A stretch of DNA of 64,000 bases from Flavobacterium sp. NRK1 (GTDB lineage Bacteria; Bacteroidota; Bacteroidia; Flavobacteriales; Flavobacteriaceae). Both the position numbers and the translations under genes were made by a program. Location of the stretch: contig NZ_JAMXLA010000001.1 in NCBI RefSeq assembly GCF_024054175.1, positions 865,341 through 929,340 on the forward strand, given 5' to 3'. Below, one piece after another: positions 19,046 through 26,988 of this stretch (position 1 is the stretch's first letter; each line of letters starts with the position of its first letter). The notes beneath the pieces were generated by a model. The model was not told where the DNA came from and did no database searches. It was given only the letters and a program-made list of their open reading frames with translations.

Positions 19046-20241
19046 TAGCTTTTTGAAAACAACAGGGTTGAACAGTTACCACCAAACCCAAAAGAATTTG
19101 ACAGTACATTATTAATTTGCTTTTCTTTTAAAACCGTTTGCGGAACAATAGTAAACTCTTCCATAGGCGTTTTAAAATTAAGATTAGGATAAACAACCCC
19201 ATGCTGTAATGCCAGCACGCTGTACACAGCTTCTACAGCCGCAGCAGCAGCAAGAGTGTGTCCTGTAAAAGGCTTGGTGGAGCTAAAATCAGGCATAGCA
19301 TCACCAAAAGACCTTATAAGTGCCCTGCCTTCAGAAAGATCATTGTTAGGCGTTGCCGTACCATGCGCATTAATGTAATTAATATCTTCAGGCTTTAATC
19401 CCGAAACTTTAAATGCTTTTTGCATAGCCAGAAAAGCACCATCTCCATTTTCGGAAGATGCCGTCTGGTGGTAAGCATCATTGGCATTACCATAGCCAGA
19501 CAGGTATGCCAATACTTTTTTATTTTGTTTTTTAACTACTTCATCACTCTCCAATACCAGAAAGGCAGCCGCCTCTCCCAGATTAAGCCCTTTCCTGTTA
19601 TTATCAAAAGGCGTATTGTAAGTATCGGAAAGTATCATAAGGGTTTTAAAACCATTTATGGTAAATTTAGAAAGCGCATCTGTACCACCTACAATTACAC
19701 GATCCAGCTTTCCTGATTTTATAAGCCTTGCCCCAAGCATAATAGCATTAGCTGCCGAAGAGCATGCAGTACTAATTGTAGTAACCATACCCTTCAACCC
19801 TAACTCATTGGCTATTTTGTGGGTAGAATCTCCCGCATCATGCGCTAGAATATACCTTCTGTTCTCTTCGCTTTCCAGATAATCATAAAAAAAACGCTCC
19901 GTCATATCCATCCCGCCAACAGTGGTTGCAGATATAAGACCTGTACTGTATTTGTTAATATCGGTTATGCCAGCATTCTTCACAGCCTGTTTGGCCGCAA
20001 TAGTACCAAGCATTGCCGTACGCGAAAAGTTATTATGGGCAGGCAATTCAAGCTCCAGAATAAGCTCACTGTTTGTTTTTTTTATTTCGCCTACTATAAT
20101 TTCATTTTTATGTATGGTGGCAATATTTTCTATTTTAGTAATACCCGGTTTACCATTTATAAGGGCATTAAAGTTTTCATCAACGGTGTTACCTATTGAA
20201 GATATAATACCCATACCTGTTATGGCAACTCCTTTACTCAT
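19045..20241 (-). CDS. beta-ketoacyl-ACP synthase (KS-alpha, FabF-like)
   Basis: The 398-aa protein has all three catalytic elements: STACSSAAN with Cys160, HGTATPNND (about residue 297) and GHTLAAAAA (about residue 331), plus the C-terminal SNSFGFGGN. It performs decarboxylative condensation of malonyl-ACP onto the growing chain. It sits 2 bp after the ACP gene and is coupled to the Cys-less KS homologue downstream, the typical KS/CLF order of an uncommon type II PKS making aryl polyenes. Confidence 0.88.
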   Translation of the reverse strand: MSKGVAITGMGIISSIGNTVDENFNALINGKPGITKIENIATIHKNEIIVGEIKKTNSELILELELPAHNNFSRTAMLGTIAAKQAVKNAGITDINKYSTGLISATTVGGMDMTERFFYDYLESEENRRYILAHDAGDSTHKIANELGLKGMVTTISTACSSAANAIMLGARLIKSGKLDRVIVGGTDALSKFTINGFKTLMILSDTYNTPFDNNRKGLNLGEAAAFLVLESDEVVKKQNKKVLAYLSGYGNANDAYHQTASSENGDGAFLAMQKAFKVSGLKPEDINYINAHGTATPNNDLSEGRALIRSFGDAMPDFSSTKPFTGHTLAAAAAVEAVYSVLALQHGVVYPNLNFKTPMEEFTIVPQTVLKEKQINNVLSNSFGFGGNCSTLLFSKS

Positions 20242-20243
20242 TA

Positions 20244-20501
20244 TTACTTAGTACGGTTTTCTGAAATATATTTTGCCATTGTCTCTATAGACTGAAATAT
20301 GGCTTTACCTTCTTTAGGGTCGGCAAGCTTAATACCGTAATCTTTATCAAGCATTACTATAAGTTCTAAGGCATCAATAGAATCAAGCCCAAGTCCGTCT
20401 CCAAAAAGAGCATCATTGTCATTAACGTCTTCTACCTGAATATCTTCAAGATTTAAAACATCGATAATTTTTTCTTTAAGTTCCTGTTTCAGTGCTTCCA
20501 T
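20244..20501 (-). CDS. acyl carrier protein
   Basis: The 85-aa acidic helical protein contains GLGLDSIDALELI with Ser41 as the 4'-phosphopantetheine site. It carries acyl intermediates for the neighbouring ketosynthases. It lies 2 bp after the truncated KS-like gene and 2 bp before the KS-alpha gene. A second ACP is at 31681-31932; the split suggests that the polyene and the alkyl/resorcinol parts are built on different carriers (inference). Confidence 0.9.
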   Translation of the reverse strand: MEALKQELKEKIIDVLNLEDIQVEDVNDNDALFGDGLGLDSIDALELIVMLDKDYGIKLADPKEGKAIFQSIETMAKYISENRTK

Positions 20502-20503
20502 GC

Positions 20504-21118
20504 TTAACTTTGATATATTGTTTGTATGTTTTTTGCCGTATGTTCCGGTCCATTCTCTTTAGATACCAGATACATAAAGGCTTTATATTCGTCTTTAAAA
20601 AATTCTACCCATCCGCATAAAACGTTTTCCGCCTTGCCTGTATCCAATAAAATTGAAGCATAATTGGCAAAAAACGCCGGATTGAATGCCTCAAATATAA
20701 AGAAACTATTTTCAGTATAAAGTTTATGCCTTATGCTAATTTCGCCTATGCAAATATTAGGCAGCGTATATACAAATACCGCCGGACTGGGGTAATAATT
20801 TTCCCTGTCGGCAATAGAATCATTATATTTTACATCCGTATCCAGACTGGATGATGCATTGGCAAATAAAAGTGCTGTATTGTTACTACCATCTGCTATC
20901 TGGCCTTTAAGAAGCAAATCGGCAGCAAGAAAAGATAACTTACTAAGGTTATCCATCTTAAAAAATTTAGGGTAATCTGTTTCAGTAAATTTATACGCCT
21001 GCTTAGCAAAATCAGTAAATAGTGTTCCCTCCGGAACAGTAAAAAACTCCTGCCCGTTAAGACTAATTTTACCGCCTTCTATAATGCAGTAACCTGATAT
21101 ACTATATTTATTTGCCAT
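20504..21118 (-). CDS. short ketosynthase N-terminal-domain protein (Ketoacyl-synt_2/ApeC-like)
   Basis: From the ATG at 21118 (overlapping the upstream stop by 11 bp) the product is 204 aa; an earlier in-frame ATG at 21160 is less likely. It resembles only the N-terminal half of a ketosynthase: FKMDNLSKLSFLAADLLL, ALLFANASSSLDTDVKY, SPAVFVYTLPNICIGEISI. The catalytic Cys, both His and the C-terminal half are absent. Such short KS-like proteins occur in aryl polyene clusters as partners of a full KS. It is intact in length for that family rather than a degraded gene. Confidence 0.7.
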   Translation of the reverse strand: MANKYSISGYCIIEGGKISLNGQEFFTVPEGTLFTDFAKQAYKFTETDYPKFFKMDNLSKLSFLAADLLLKGQIADGSNNTALLFANASSSLDTDVKYNDSIADRENYYPSPAVFVYTLPNICIGEISIRHKLYTENSFFIFEAFNPAFFANYASILLDTGKAENVLCGWVEFFKDEYKAFMYLVSKENGPEHTAKNIQTIYQS

Positions 21119-22253
21119 TATTAACTTTTTGAAAAACCACTGCCGTATTACAGCCTCCAAAGCCAGATGCTGTTTTAAGGAAGCAGTCTATCTTTCTGTC
21201 TTCATTTTTTACTATCACATTTATGGGCTGCGATACTCCCGGCTCATCATACCCTAATGAAGCAAATACTTTATTTTGAGCCATAGATTCCAGCGCAATA
21301 ACAGTTTCTAAAAGTCCCGATGCTCCTAATGTGTGCCCATAATAGCCCTTAAAACTATTTACAGGTACATGGTTTAATCCTGTTCTGTTAAAAGCAATAG
21401 CTTCCATTTCATCATTAAAAGGTGTAGCCGTACCGTGTGCCGAAATATAATCAACTGCGCCGGCAGTAATCTCAGCTTCGCGCATTGCACTTTCAATACT
21501 TTTCACCAAACCTTCGCCCGTACGCGATGGCCCCGATATATGATTCGCATCGTTTATAGATCCATCTCCCGCTATTTTTGCTTTTGCACAAGTACTATCT
21601 GTAGTAATAAGAGCAGCAGCAGCAGCTTCACCCAATGTTACTCCTTTCCTGTTGGCTGAATACGGCCTGCAGGGTTCAGGGCTTAAAGCCTGAAAAGAAT
21701 TGAAGCCGGATAGTACAAATTCAGATACTTCGTCGCCACTTATTACAAATACATTATTATAAATTCCTGCCTGAACCAGTCTTTTTGCTACAGACACTGC
21801 CATAGTACCCGACACACAGGCATTAGATATCACTATTGGCTGTGTTGTAAACCCAAAAAAATCTGCAATATTTTGTGCCAGCTCCTGCAGGTAAGCTTCT
21901 TTCGGCAAATCTGCCTTATTAGTAAGCGAAGTTATATTTCCTTTGGTTGTAGAAAGTATCAGTGCCGTTTTATCATATGGCATGCACACCGATTTTTTTA
22001 TTACAGGTTCCAAAGCCAGCAGCATCATTTTTTCCAGCCTTGTATAAGCTTTAGTACTAAGAGCAGCAAAAGCCGTATCTAATTTATCATTATGTATAAC
22101 CCCTGCAAAAAAAGGTTCAGGTAACAGCGCACTATTATCCTGATAGCTAATACCTGTCAGGCCGTTAGCTATAGCCTGCATATTACTCTCTACAGTAAAC
22201 CCAAGCGGGGTAATGCAGTTAGTATGGGTTATATATACATTTTTTTTGTTCAT
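21108..22253 (-). CDS. beta-ketoacyl-ACP synthase (KS, FabF-like)
   Basis: The 381-aa protein has VISNACVSGTM with Cys146, SAHGTATPFND and GYYGHTLGASG, so the Cys-His-His triad is complete. The elbow NACVSG differs from the ACSSA of the KS at 19045, implying a different substrate. Its start overlaps the thioesterase stop by one base, and its end overlaps the short KS-like gene by 11 bp, so the pair is probably translated together as heteromeric partners. Confidence 0.85.
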   Translation of the reverse strand: MNKKNVYITHTNCITPLGFTVESNMQAIANGLTGISYQDNSALLPEPFFAGVIHNDKLDTAFAALSTKAYTRLEKMMLLALEPVIKKSVCMPYDKTALILSTTKGNITSLTNKADLPKEAYLQELAQNIADFFGFTTQPIVISNACVSGTMAVSVAKRLVQAGIYNNVFVISGDEVSEFVLSGFNSFQALSPEPCRPYSANRKGVTLGEAAAAALITTDSTCAKAKIAGDGSINDANHISGPSRTGEGLVKSIESAMREAEITAGAVDYISAHGTATPFNDEMEAIAFNRTGLNHVPVNSFKGYYGHTLGASGLLETVIALESMAQNKVFASLGYDEPGVSQPINVIVKNEDRKIDCFLKTASGFGGCNTAVVFQKVNNGK

Positions 22254-22702
22254 TATTTATCAAGTCCTTTTTTTCGTCTCCACTCTTCAAAAAAAGGCGG
22301 ATAATTAAGCACCATCATTCCTTCAATATTCACAAAAACCTGAACTGTTTCGCCTGTGCACGCAAGGTTATTATTGCCGTCAAATATTTTATACCTGAAA
22401 ATAATTTTTGCAGCAGGTGTATTTACAATTGTAGTTTCTATTCTTGCCACATCACCATAACGCAAAGGCAGTTTATGTTCGCAGCTTGATTTTACTATGG
22501 GGGTAGTATATCCATACTTATTTACATCAAGATAGCTTATACCATGCTCACGGCCAAATGCCTCGCGGCCATCTTCAAAATAAGTAATATAATAACCATG
22601 CCATACAATACCTAACGGATCGGTTTCGTTAAAGCGAATCCTTATGTCCTTAGCTATGGTTAGCTCTTTAACCTCCTTATACTGCTCTTTTCTTTTCATC
22701 AT
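22253..22702 (-). CDS. 4HBT-family acyl-CoA/ACP thioesterase (YbgC/FadM-like)
   Basis: The 149-aa hotdog protein has RFNETDPLGIVWHGYYITYFEDGREAF, the 4-hydroxybenzoyl-CoA thioesterase signature with its catalytic Asp. It could release or edit acyl chains in the pigment pathway. It overlaps the ABC permease gene by 26 bp. The first codons MMKRKEQYKE lie in that overlap, so a start a few codons later cannot be excluded. Confidence 0.8.
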   Translation of the reverse strand: MMKRKEQYKEVKELTIAKDIRIRFNETDPLGIVWHGYYITYFEDGREAFGREHGISYLDVNKYGYTTPIVKSSCEHKLPLRYGDVARIETTIVNTPAAKIIFRYKIFDGNNNLACTGETVQVFVNIEGMMVLNYPPFFEEWRRKKGLDK

Positions 22703-23960
22703 AAATAATTGATATAGCCACCATGACTATGAAAAAAAGGAGTAATGCTGCAAGCAGCGGCAAAATTCCAACTAGTGTAGTATGTCTTAAAAGCACATCA
22801 TAAAAGGCCTCAAGCCCCCAGTTCATAGGCGATGCTTTTGCTATATACTGCATTACTTTAGGCATTGCAAAAACCGGAACCCATACCCCGCCTATTGCTG
22901 CCAGTATTACTACCGATGTTGCCCCAAACGGAGCCGACTGTTCCTGTGTTTTAGCCATTGTACCCAGCAATATTCCAAAACCTATTGCTGCCAGTCCGCT
23001 AAATAATGCCACAACGCTCATTAATAAAAAGGTTCCGTTAAGCTCTAATACCGGCAATCCTATTTGAGGAAAAACATACATACCCATTCCCAGCATAAGA
23101 AAAAACTGCAGCATACAAATTATAAGATATGTAACTGTTTTACCTGCAATTACTGTAGTGTATGAAACCGGATTTGTTCTCAGCCTTATTTGTGTACCCT
23201 GATTTTTTTCTTTAACAATGTTTATAGATAGAGGCACTACTATAAAAAACATAGCAAACAATGTCCATGCTGGCACATTGTGCTGTGTAGAGTTAGGTAC
23301 CATAGCCTTGTTTTTAAAAACAGGCACAATTTCTTTAAAGCTTATATAGCTTTCCTGCTGAAAAGCCGCAATACTTTCTTCGCCAAGCTGTTCAGTAAAA
23401 GCATTATATATAGATTTGGTTTCTATCTGCGAAATCATTTTATCTACCGTACTTTTTACAGCAGTTTTAAAGGCGGTCTGAGAAGCGGGGTCAAAATAAA
23501 GCCTTACCTCTTTAGGTGCTGTTTCCTGCTCTTTTTGTTTTGTTGCAATTGAGTCGGTAGTATCAATACCCTCCATTATTTTAGCAACATTACTATCTAC
23601 TTTTGCCTTGAGTCCCGAGCTTAAATTTTGCGGAATGATGATTGCCAGCTGATAATCGCCGTTAAATACTTTTTCTTTTGCAAAAGCCTCGTCTATAGGT
23701 TTTCCGTTATTTTGGGTTATAACACTAAAAGTGCTGCCCGAATCAAGGTTTTTTAAAACCATTTCAGACACATTTCCTTTATCATTATCAACCAATAAAA
23801 TTGGTATTTTGCTGTCTGTAGCCGTTTTAAAAGTACTATCCTGTATAAGTGTTATGGTTATAACCAGGCATAAAGGCATTATAAATAAAATTACCAGTCC
23901 GCCCATATCGCGCTTTAGCAATAATATTTCCTTATATATAGACATTCGCAATTTATACAT
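22677..23960 (-). CDS. ABC-2 type transporter permease
   Basis: The 427-aa protein has one N-terminal membrane segment (LVILFIMPLCLVITITLI), a large extracytoplasmic domain (about residues 45-225), then five hydrophobic segments, the ABC-2 exporter layout. Its start overlaps the end of the ATPase gene by 8 bp, so the two form one exporter. ABC-2 exporters usually move polysaccharides, lipids or drugs outward. Export of the pigment or a precursor is inferred from its place in the cluster. Confidence 0.88.
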   Translation of the reverse strand: MYKLRMSIYKEILLLKRDMGGLVILFIMPLCLVITITLIQDSTFKTATDSKIPILLVDNDKGNVSEMVLKNLDSGSTFSVITQNNGKPIDEAFAKEKVFNGDYQLAIIIPQNLSSGLKAKVDSNVAKIMEGIDTTDSIATKQKEQETAPKEVRLYFDPASQTAFKTAVKSTVDKMISQIETKSIYNAFTEQLGEESIAAFQQESYISFKEIVPVFKNKAMVPNSTQHNVPAWTLFAMFFIVVPLSINIVKEKNQGTQIRLRTNPVSYTTVIAGKTVTYLIICMLQFFLMLGMGMYVFPQIGLPVLELNGTFLLMSVVALFSGLAAIGFGILLGTMAKTQEQSAPFGATSVVILAAIGGVWVPVFAMPKVMQYIAKASPMNWGLEAFYDVLLRHTTLVGILPLLAALLLFFIVMVAISIIYDEKKRAV

Positions 23961-24705
23961 CTCTCAAGTCATTTCCGGTTAATGATAAAAATACATCTTC
24001 AAGGGTGTGGGCATTATGAGTAATTTCTATAATTTCATTAGGCGTTCCCTGTATAATTATTTGTCCATTATCAATAATTGCAATATGCGAACATAAGTCC
24101 TGCGCTTCTGCAAGATGGTGCGAAGTATATATAATCGTTGTTCCTTTCGCGTTAACCTGTTTAAGATAATCTATAATTACATTTTTAGAGTGTACATCAA
24201 CCCCTACGGTAGGTTCATCCAAAAATAGTACTGCAGGCTCATGTAAAAGTCCGGCAATAAGGTTTATCCTTCTTTTCATACCTCCGGAAAAAGTGTCAAT
24301 TTTTTTATTGGCAAATTTTGAAAGTCCAAGATATTGGAGGGAATCGTTTATTTTTTGTTTTAGATCCTTGCCTTTAAGGCCATACATACTACCAAAATAC
24401 AAAAGATTTTCATATGCGGTGAGTGTAGGATACAGTGCATATTCCTGTGGCACAACACCTATTGTTTTTTTAATTGCTTCCGTATCATTTTTATAGGTAT
24501 AACCATTTATGGTAAAGCTGCCTAGTGTTGGCTTAAGCAAGCCGCATAATATAGAAATAAGTGTAGTTTTACCGGCACCATTGGGTCCAAGCAATCCAAA
24601 AATCTCTCCTTTGTTTACCGTCAATGATAAGTTGTCAACCGACAGGAAATCGGCATCTTTATATTGTTTTGAAAGAGATTGTATTTCTATTATTTTTTCT
24701 ATCAT
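23953..24705 (-). CDS. ABC transporter ATP-binding protein
   Basis: The 250-aa ATPase has Walker A GPNGAGKTTL, Q-loop VVPQEYALYP, signature FSGGMKRR, Walker B VLFLDEPTVGVD and the H-loop in YTSHH. All catalytic residues are present. It partners with the permease at 22677-23960. The gene follows the BtrH-like gene by 5 bp. Confidence 0.92.
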   Translation of the reverse strand: MIEKIIEIQSLSKQYKDADFLSVDNLSLTVNKGEIFGLLGPNGAGKTTLISILCGLLKPTLGSFTINGYTYKNDTEAIKKTIGVVPQEYALYPTLTAYENLLYFGSMYGLKGKDLKQKINDSLQYLGLSKFANKKIDTFSGGMKRRINLIAGLLHEPAVLFLDEPTVGVDVHSKNVIIDYLKQVNAKGTTIIYTSHHLAEAQDLCSHIAIIDNGQIIIQGTPNEIIEITHNAHTLEDVFLSLTGNDLRDV

Positions 24706-24710
24706 CAGGT

Positions 24711-25706
24711 TTATATTGCTTTTTTAAGCTTTTTAAAAAATTGCTCTTCCCTGTTTGCAATAGCTGTAAGATGATCTGCAAGCATAGTATAAACATCCTG
24801 TTTAGCACTACGCTGTTTATAGACTCTTGATGCTTCTAAAGCAAAATCACGCCACATATCGCCTATTTCAGTCATTTCATACGACAGGTTTTTCAGCTGT
24901 TCATTTTCAAGAATTTTTGCCGCTTCTTGTAAAAACGCTCCATATATAAAACGGAAACCTCCTCCTCCTGTACCTATTTCCTCCTGCATACGCACTATTT
25001 GCGCCAGGTAATGATTGGCTTTTCTAACTCCGAGTTTTACAGGCCACTTTCTTATTTGCTTAGCAACATATTTCATACCGCTTACCCCTATTAAAGGCAT
25101 AGGAGCCAGCATATCACGGCACGTAGCCTTTATAGCTTTGGTAATTGCTTTTTTAAGATTAATATTCTCAGGAATATGTGTTGGATAATACATTTGGCCC
25201 TTAGGTGCAAATGCACCTTTTGCAAAACGAACCCTGTCAAGATCTTCGGAAGTTAAGGTGGTTACACTCTCCATAACCGGGTCACTTATTAAGTAGTCGT
25301 TATCTGTTTTACCATATACCACAAGGTTATGGGCATTAAAGTGAAAACGGTAATCGTCAGGAAAATAAGTAAGGTTATATACCCCTACCTGAAGTCCTGA
25401 AGGTATATTGTTTTTCAGGTTATCATCCAGTGCTTGAGCCGCAGCTTTAGACCCTGAAAATTTTTGTCTTTTTATTTTTATGCCAAGCCTTTTTGCAAGC
25501 CTGCTAAAAATTGCCCCGGGTAAAGGGCGGTAACTAAATGCCGGAGCATGATTTACTTTTATAAACGGAAGATAAACAAAAAACAAGCCCGACCCAATAC
25601 CAAAAACCATTGGTTCGCTTATGTTAAGCCCGTTATGTTTTAATAAGTTTGAGGCAACACCATTTTCGCAATGTGCAGATTGGTGATGCTTAAAATCAGT
25701 CGTCAT
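24711..25706 (-). CDS. BtrH-like cysteine acyltransferase (BtrH_N plus DUF4872)
   Basis: The 331-aa protein starts with HHQSAHCENGVASNLL, matching BtrH N-terminal (C39-peptidase-like) domains, with Cys13 as probable nucleophile and a later histidine in HFNAHNLVVYG. The C-terminal half is helical (DUF4872-like). BtrH moves an ACP-bound aminoacyl group onto the aminoglycoside in butirosin synthesis. By analogy this enzyme could transfer the ACP-bound aryl polyene acid to the dialkylresorcinol hydroxyl, the ester step that defines flexirubins. That role is inference from family and context. Confidence 0.75.
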   Translation of the reverse strand: MTTDFKHHQSAHCENGVASNLLKHNGLNISEPMVFGIGSGLFFVYLPFIKVNHAPAFSYRPLPGAIFSRLAKRLGIKIKRQKFSGSKAAAQALDDNLKNNIPSGLQVGVYNLTYFPDDYRFHFNAHNLVVYGKTDNDYLISDPVMESVTTLTSEDLDRVRFAKGAFAPKGQMYYPTHIPENINLKKAITKAIKATCRDMLAPMPLIGVSGMKYVAKQIRKWPVKLGVRKANHYLAQIVRMQEEIGTGGGGFRFIYGAFLQEAAKILENEQLKNLSYEMTEIGDMWRDFALEASRVYKQRSAKQDVYTMLADHLTAIANREEQFFKKLKKAI

Positions 25707-25710
25707 TATA

Positions 25711-26112
25711 TCAGCCCTTAAAATTTTTTAATTCATCTACCGTAATTGAAAATGCATTTGCATATTTCTGAAGAGCCTTTTTACTCAATCCCTTAAAAAT
25801 TTTAGGATTAAAATGCCTTTTTATACGCCATTTCCACATACCTACATAGCCCGCCAATATACCTACATCCATTTTACTATGTTCCATAAAATACAATATA
25901 GGGCTTGCTTCGCCATTAGCTACCTTTAATCTGGCCTGTTCTGTACGTTCTTTTATATCTTCTATAGCATTGCTTAAAGCAATAGTTTTAGGCTCCCAGC
26001 CAGAACTTAATGCTGTGGTATAATTGCCATTTTCATCGGTAGCATAGCACAATTCGCGCATATTTACCGATTCTATATTACTTTTATCCTGTGGTACTTC
26101 ATTTTTTTTCAT
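25711..26112 (-). CDS. 133-aa protein with XRE-like helix-turn-helix C-terminus
   Basis: The product is acidic at the N-terminus and basic at the C-terminus. Residues about 80-133 (VGILAGYVGMWKWRIKRHF, then LSKKALQKYANAFSITVDEL) resemble the helix pattern of a lambda-repressor/XRE HTH, where the last helix usually reads like ALxVSxDEL. No other catalytic motif is seen. It overlaps the dehydratase gene by 4 bp (ATGA) and lies 4 bp before the BtrH-like gene. It may be the cluster's regulator, or a structural partner of BtrH that only resembles an HTH. Confidence 0.6.
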   Translation of the reverse strand: MKKNEVPQDKSNIESVNMRELCYATDENGNYTTALSSGWEPKTIALSNAIEDIKERTEQARLKVANGEASPILYFMEHSKMDVGILAGYVGMWKWRIKRHFNPKIFKGLSKKALQKYANAFSITVDELKNFKG

Positions 26113-26555
26113 AGCCCCTGAATAAATAAATTTATTTCACCTTCTAAAAGCAATTCATCGTTACAATAACTTTTGCAGCTCATCATGCAGGTTGTATAAA
26201 CTCCCGTATCAAACCTCGAAATAAGCTTAGCCTTTGTTATAATTTTACTGCCGGTTTTTGGCAGTAAATGTATTTTTATTGTTTTTATAGAACTTATAAA
26301 TCCTATAACGTCTGCAATGGGCTCGTCTCTCTCTTCATCTAAAAAATATGACTGAGCCACAATTGCCGAACAGGTTTGTGCTGCATTTTCTATAAGTCCC
26401 GCTTCGCAAAAACTGCCATTTTCTATAAAAATATTACCTTCTTTTACCTCAAAACCTGTTTTAACATTTTCTGTAGTTAAACTCAATATCACATCAACCA
26501 TAAGCATTGGCTCACGATGCGGAAGATAATTGTGTATGTTTATAACCTTATCCAT
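26109..26555 (-). CDS. ApeP-like hotdog dehydratase subunit (Glu present, HFPG His absent)
   Basis: The 148-aa protein has LPHREPMLMVD near the N-terminus and GLIENAAQ (Glu56), the second half of a FabZ-type active site, but no GHFPG histidine motif. That is the ApeP pattern in aryl polyene clusters, where it pairs with an ApeI-type subunit. The gene overlaps the HTH-like gene by 4 bp and follows another ApeP-like gene by 6 bp. Confidence 0.7.
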   Translation of the reverse strand: MDKVINIHNYLPHREPMLMVDVILSLTTENVKTGFEVKEGNIFIENGSFCEAGLIENAAQTCSAIVAQSYFLDEERDEPIADVIGFISSIKTIKIHLLPKTGSKIITKAKLISRFDTGVYTTCMMSCKSYCNDELLLEGEINLFIQGL

Positions 26556-26561
26556 TAAGGT

Positions 26562-26987
26562 TTATTTGGCCAGCACCGTTTTCATCTGGCCTGATGCTAT
26601 TTTTATCGTATTACATCTCGTTACTATATCTACAAGTGTAACACCCATAAATTCCTGAATAACATTTACCTCTGTTACCAGATCTTCTCCGGGCAAAGGC
26701 AGCTCAAGTATTTCAACATCTTTTACAGAGCCTATGTAACCTTCGGGCGCTGACTGCTTATTTAAATAAAACTGATATCCTGTATATAATGCTACAGACT
26801 GTGCCATATGTTCTACAATACCCGACTCATTAAACCTGCCGTTCTCTACAAAAATATTATTAGTATCAATCGTTAACCCTGAGGTTAATGTATTTTCGCC
26901 AAAAGCAAACAATTTATCAACCATTACAAAAGGTGCCTTTTGTGGTATAAGACTCTCAACAATGCTTTTTTCAAGTATTGATTCCAT
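26562..26987 (-). CDS. second ApeP-like hotdog protein (Glu present)
   Basis: The 141-aa protein is a divergent paralogue of the 26109 product: LIPQKAPFVMVD replaces LPHREPMLMVD (His to Gln at residue 16), and GIVEHMAQS keeps Glu59. It also lacks HFPG. It could form the acid half of a heterodimeric dehydratase with the FabZ-like subunit at 13749, or be a structural partner of the 26109 protein. It lies 1 bp after darB. Confidence 0.68.
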   Translation of the reverse strand: MESILEKSIVESLIPQKAPFVMVDKLFAFGENTLTSGLTIDTNNIFVENGRFNESGIVEHMAQSVALYTGYQFYLNKQSAPEGYIGSVKDVEILELPLPGEDLVTEVNVIQEFMGVTLVDIVTRCNTIKIASGQMKTVLAK

Positions 26988-26988
26988 A

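Noticed and set aside
20504..21118. Short KS-like gene as a pseudogene fragment
   Set aside because: The frame is intact, its ends are tightly coupled to both neighbours, and half-length KS-like proteins are a normal part of aryl polyene clusters.
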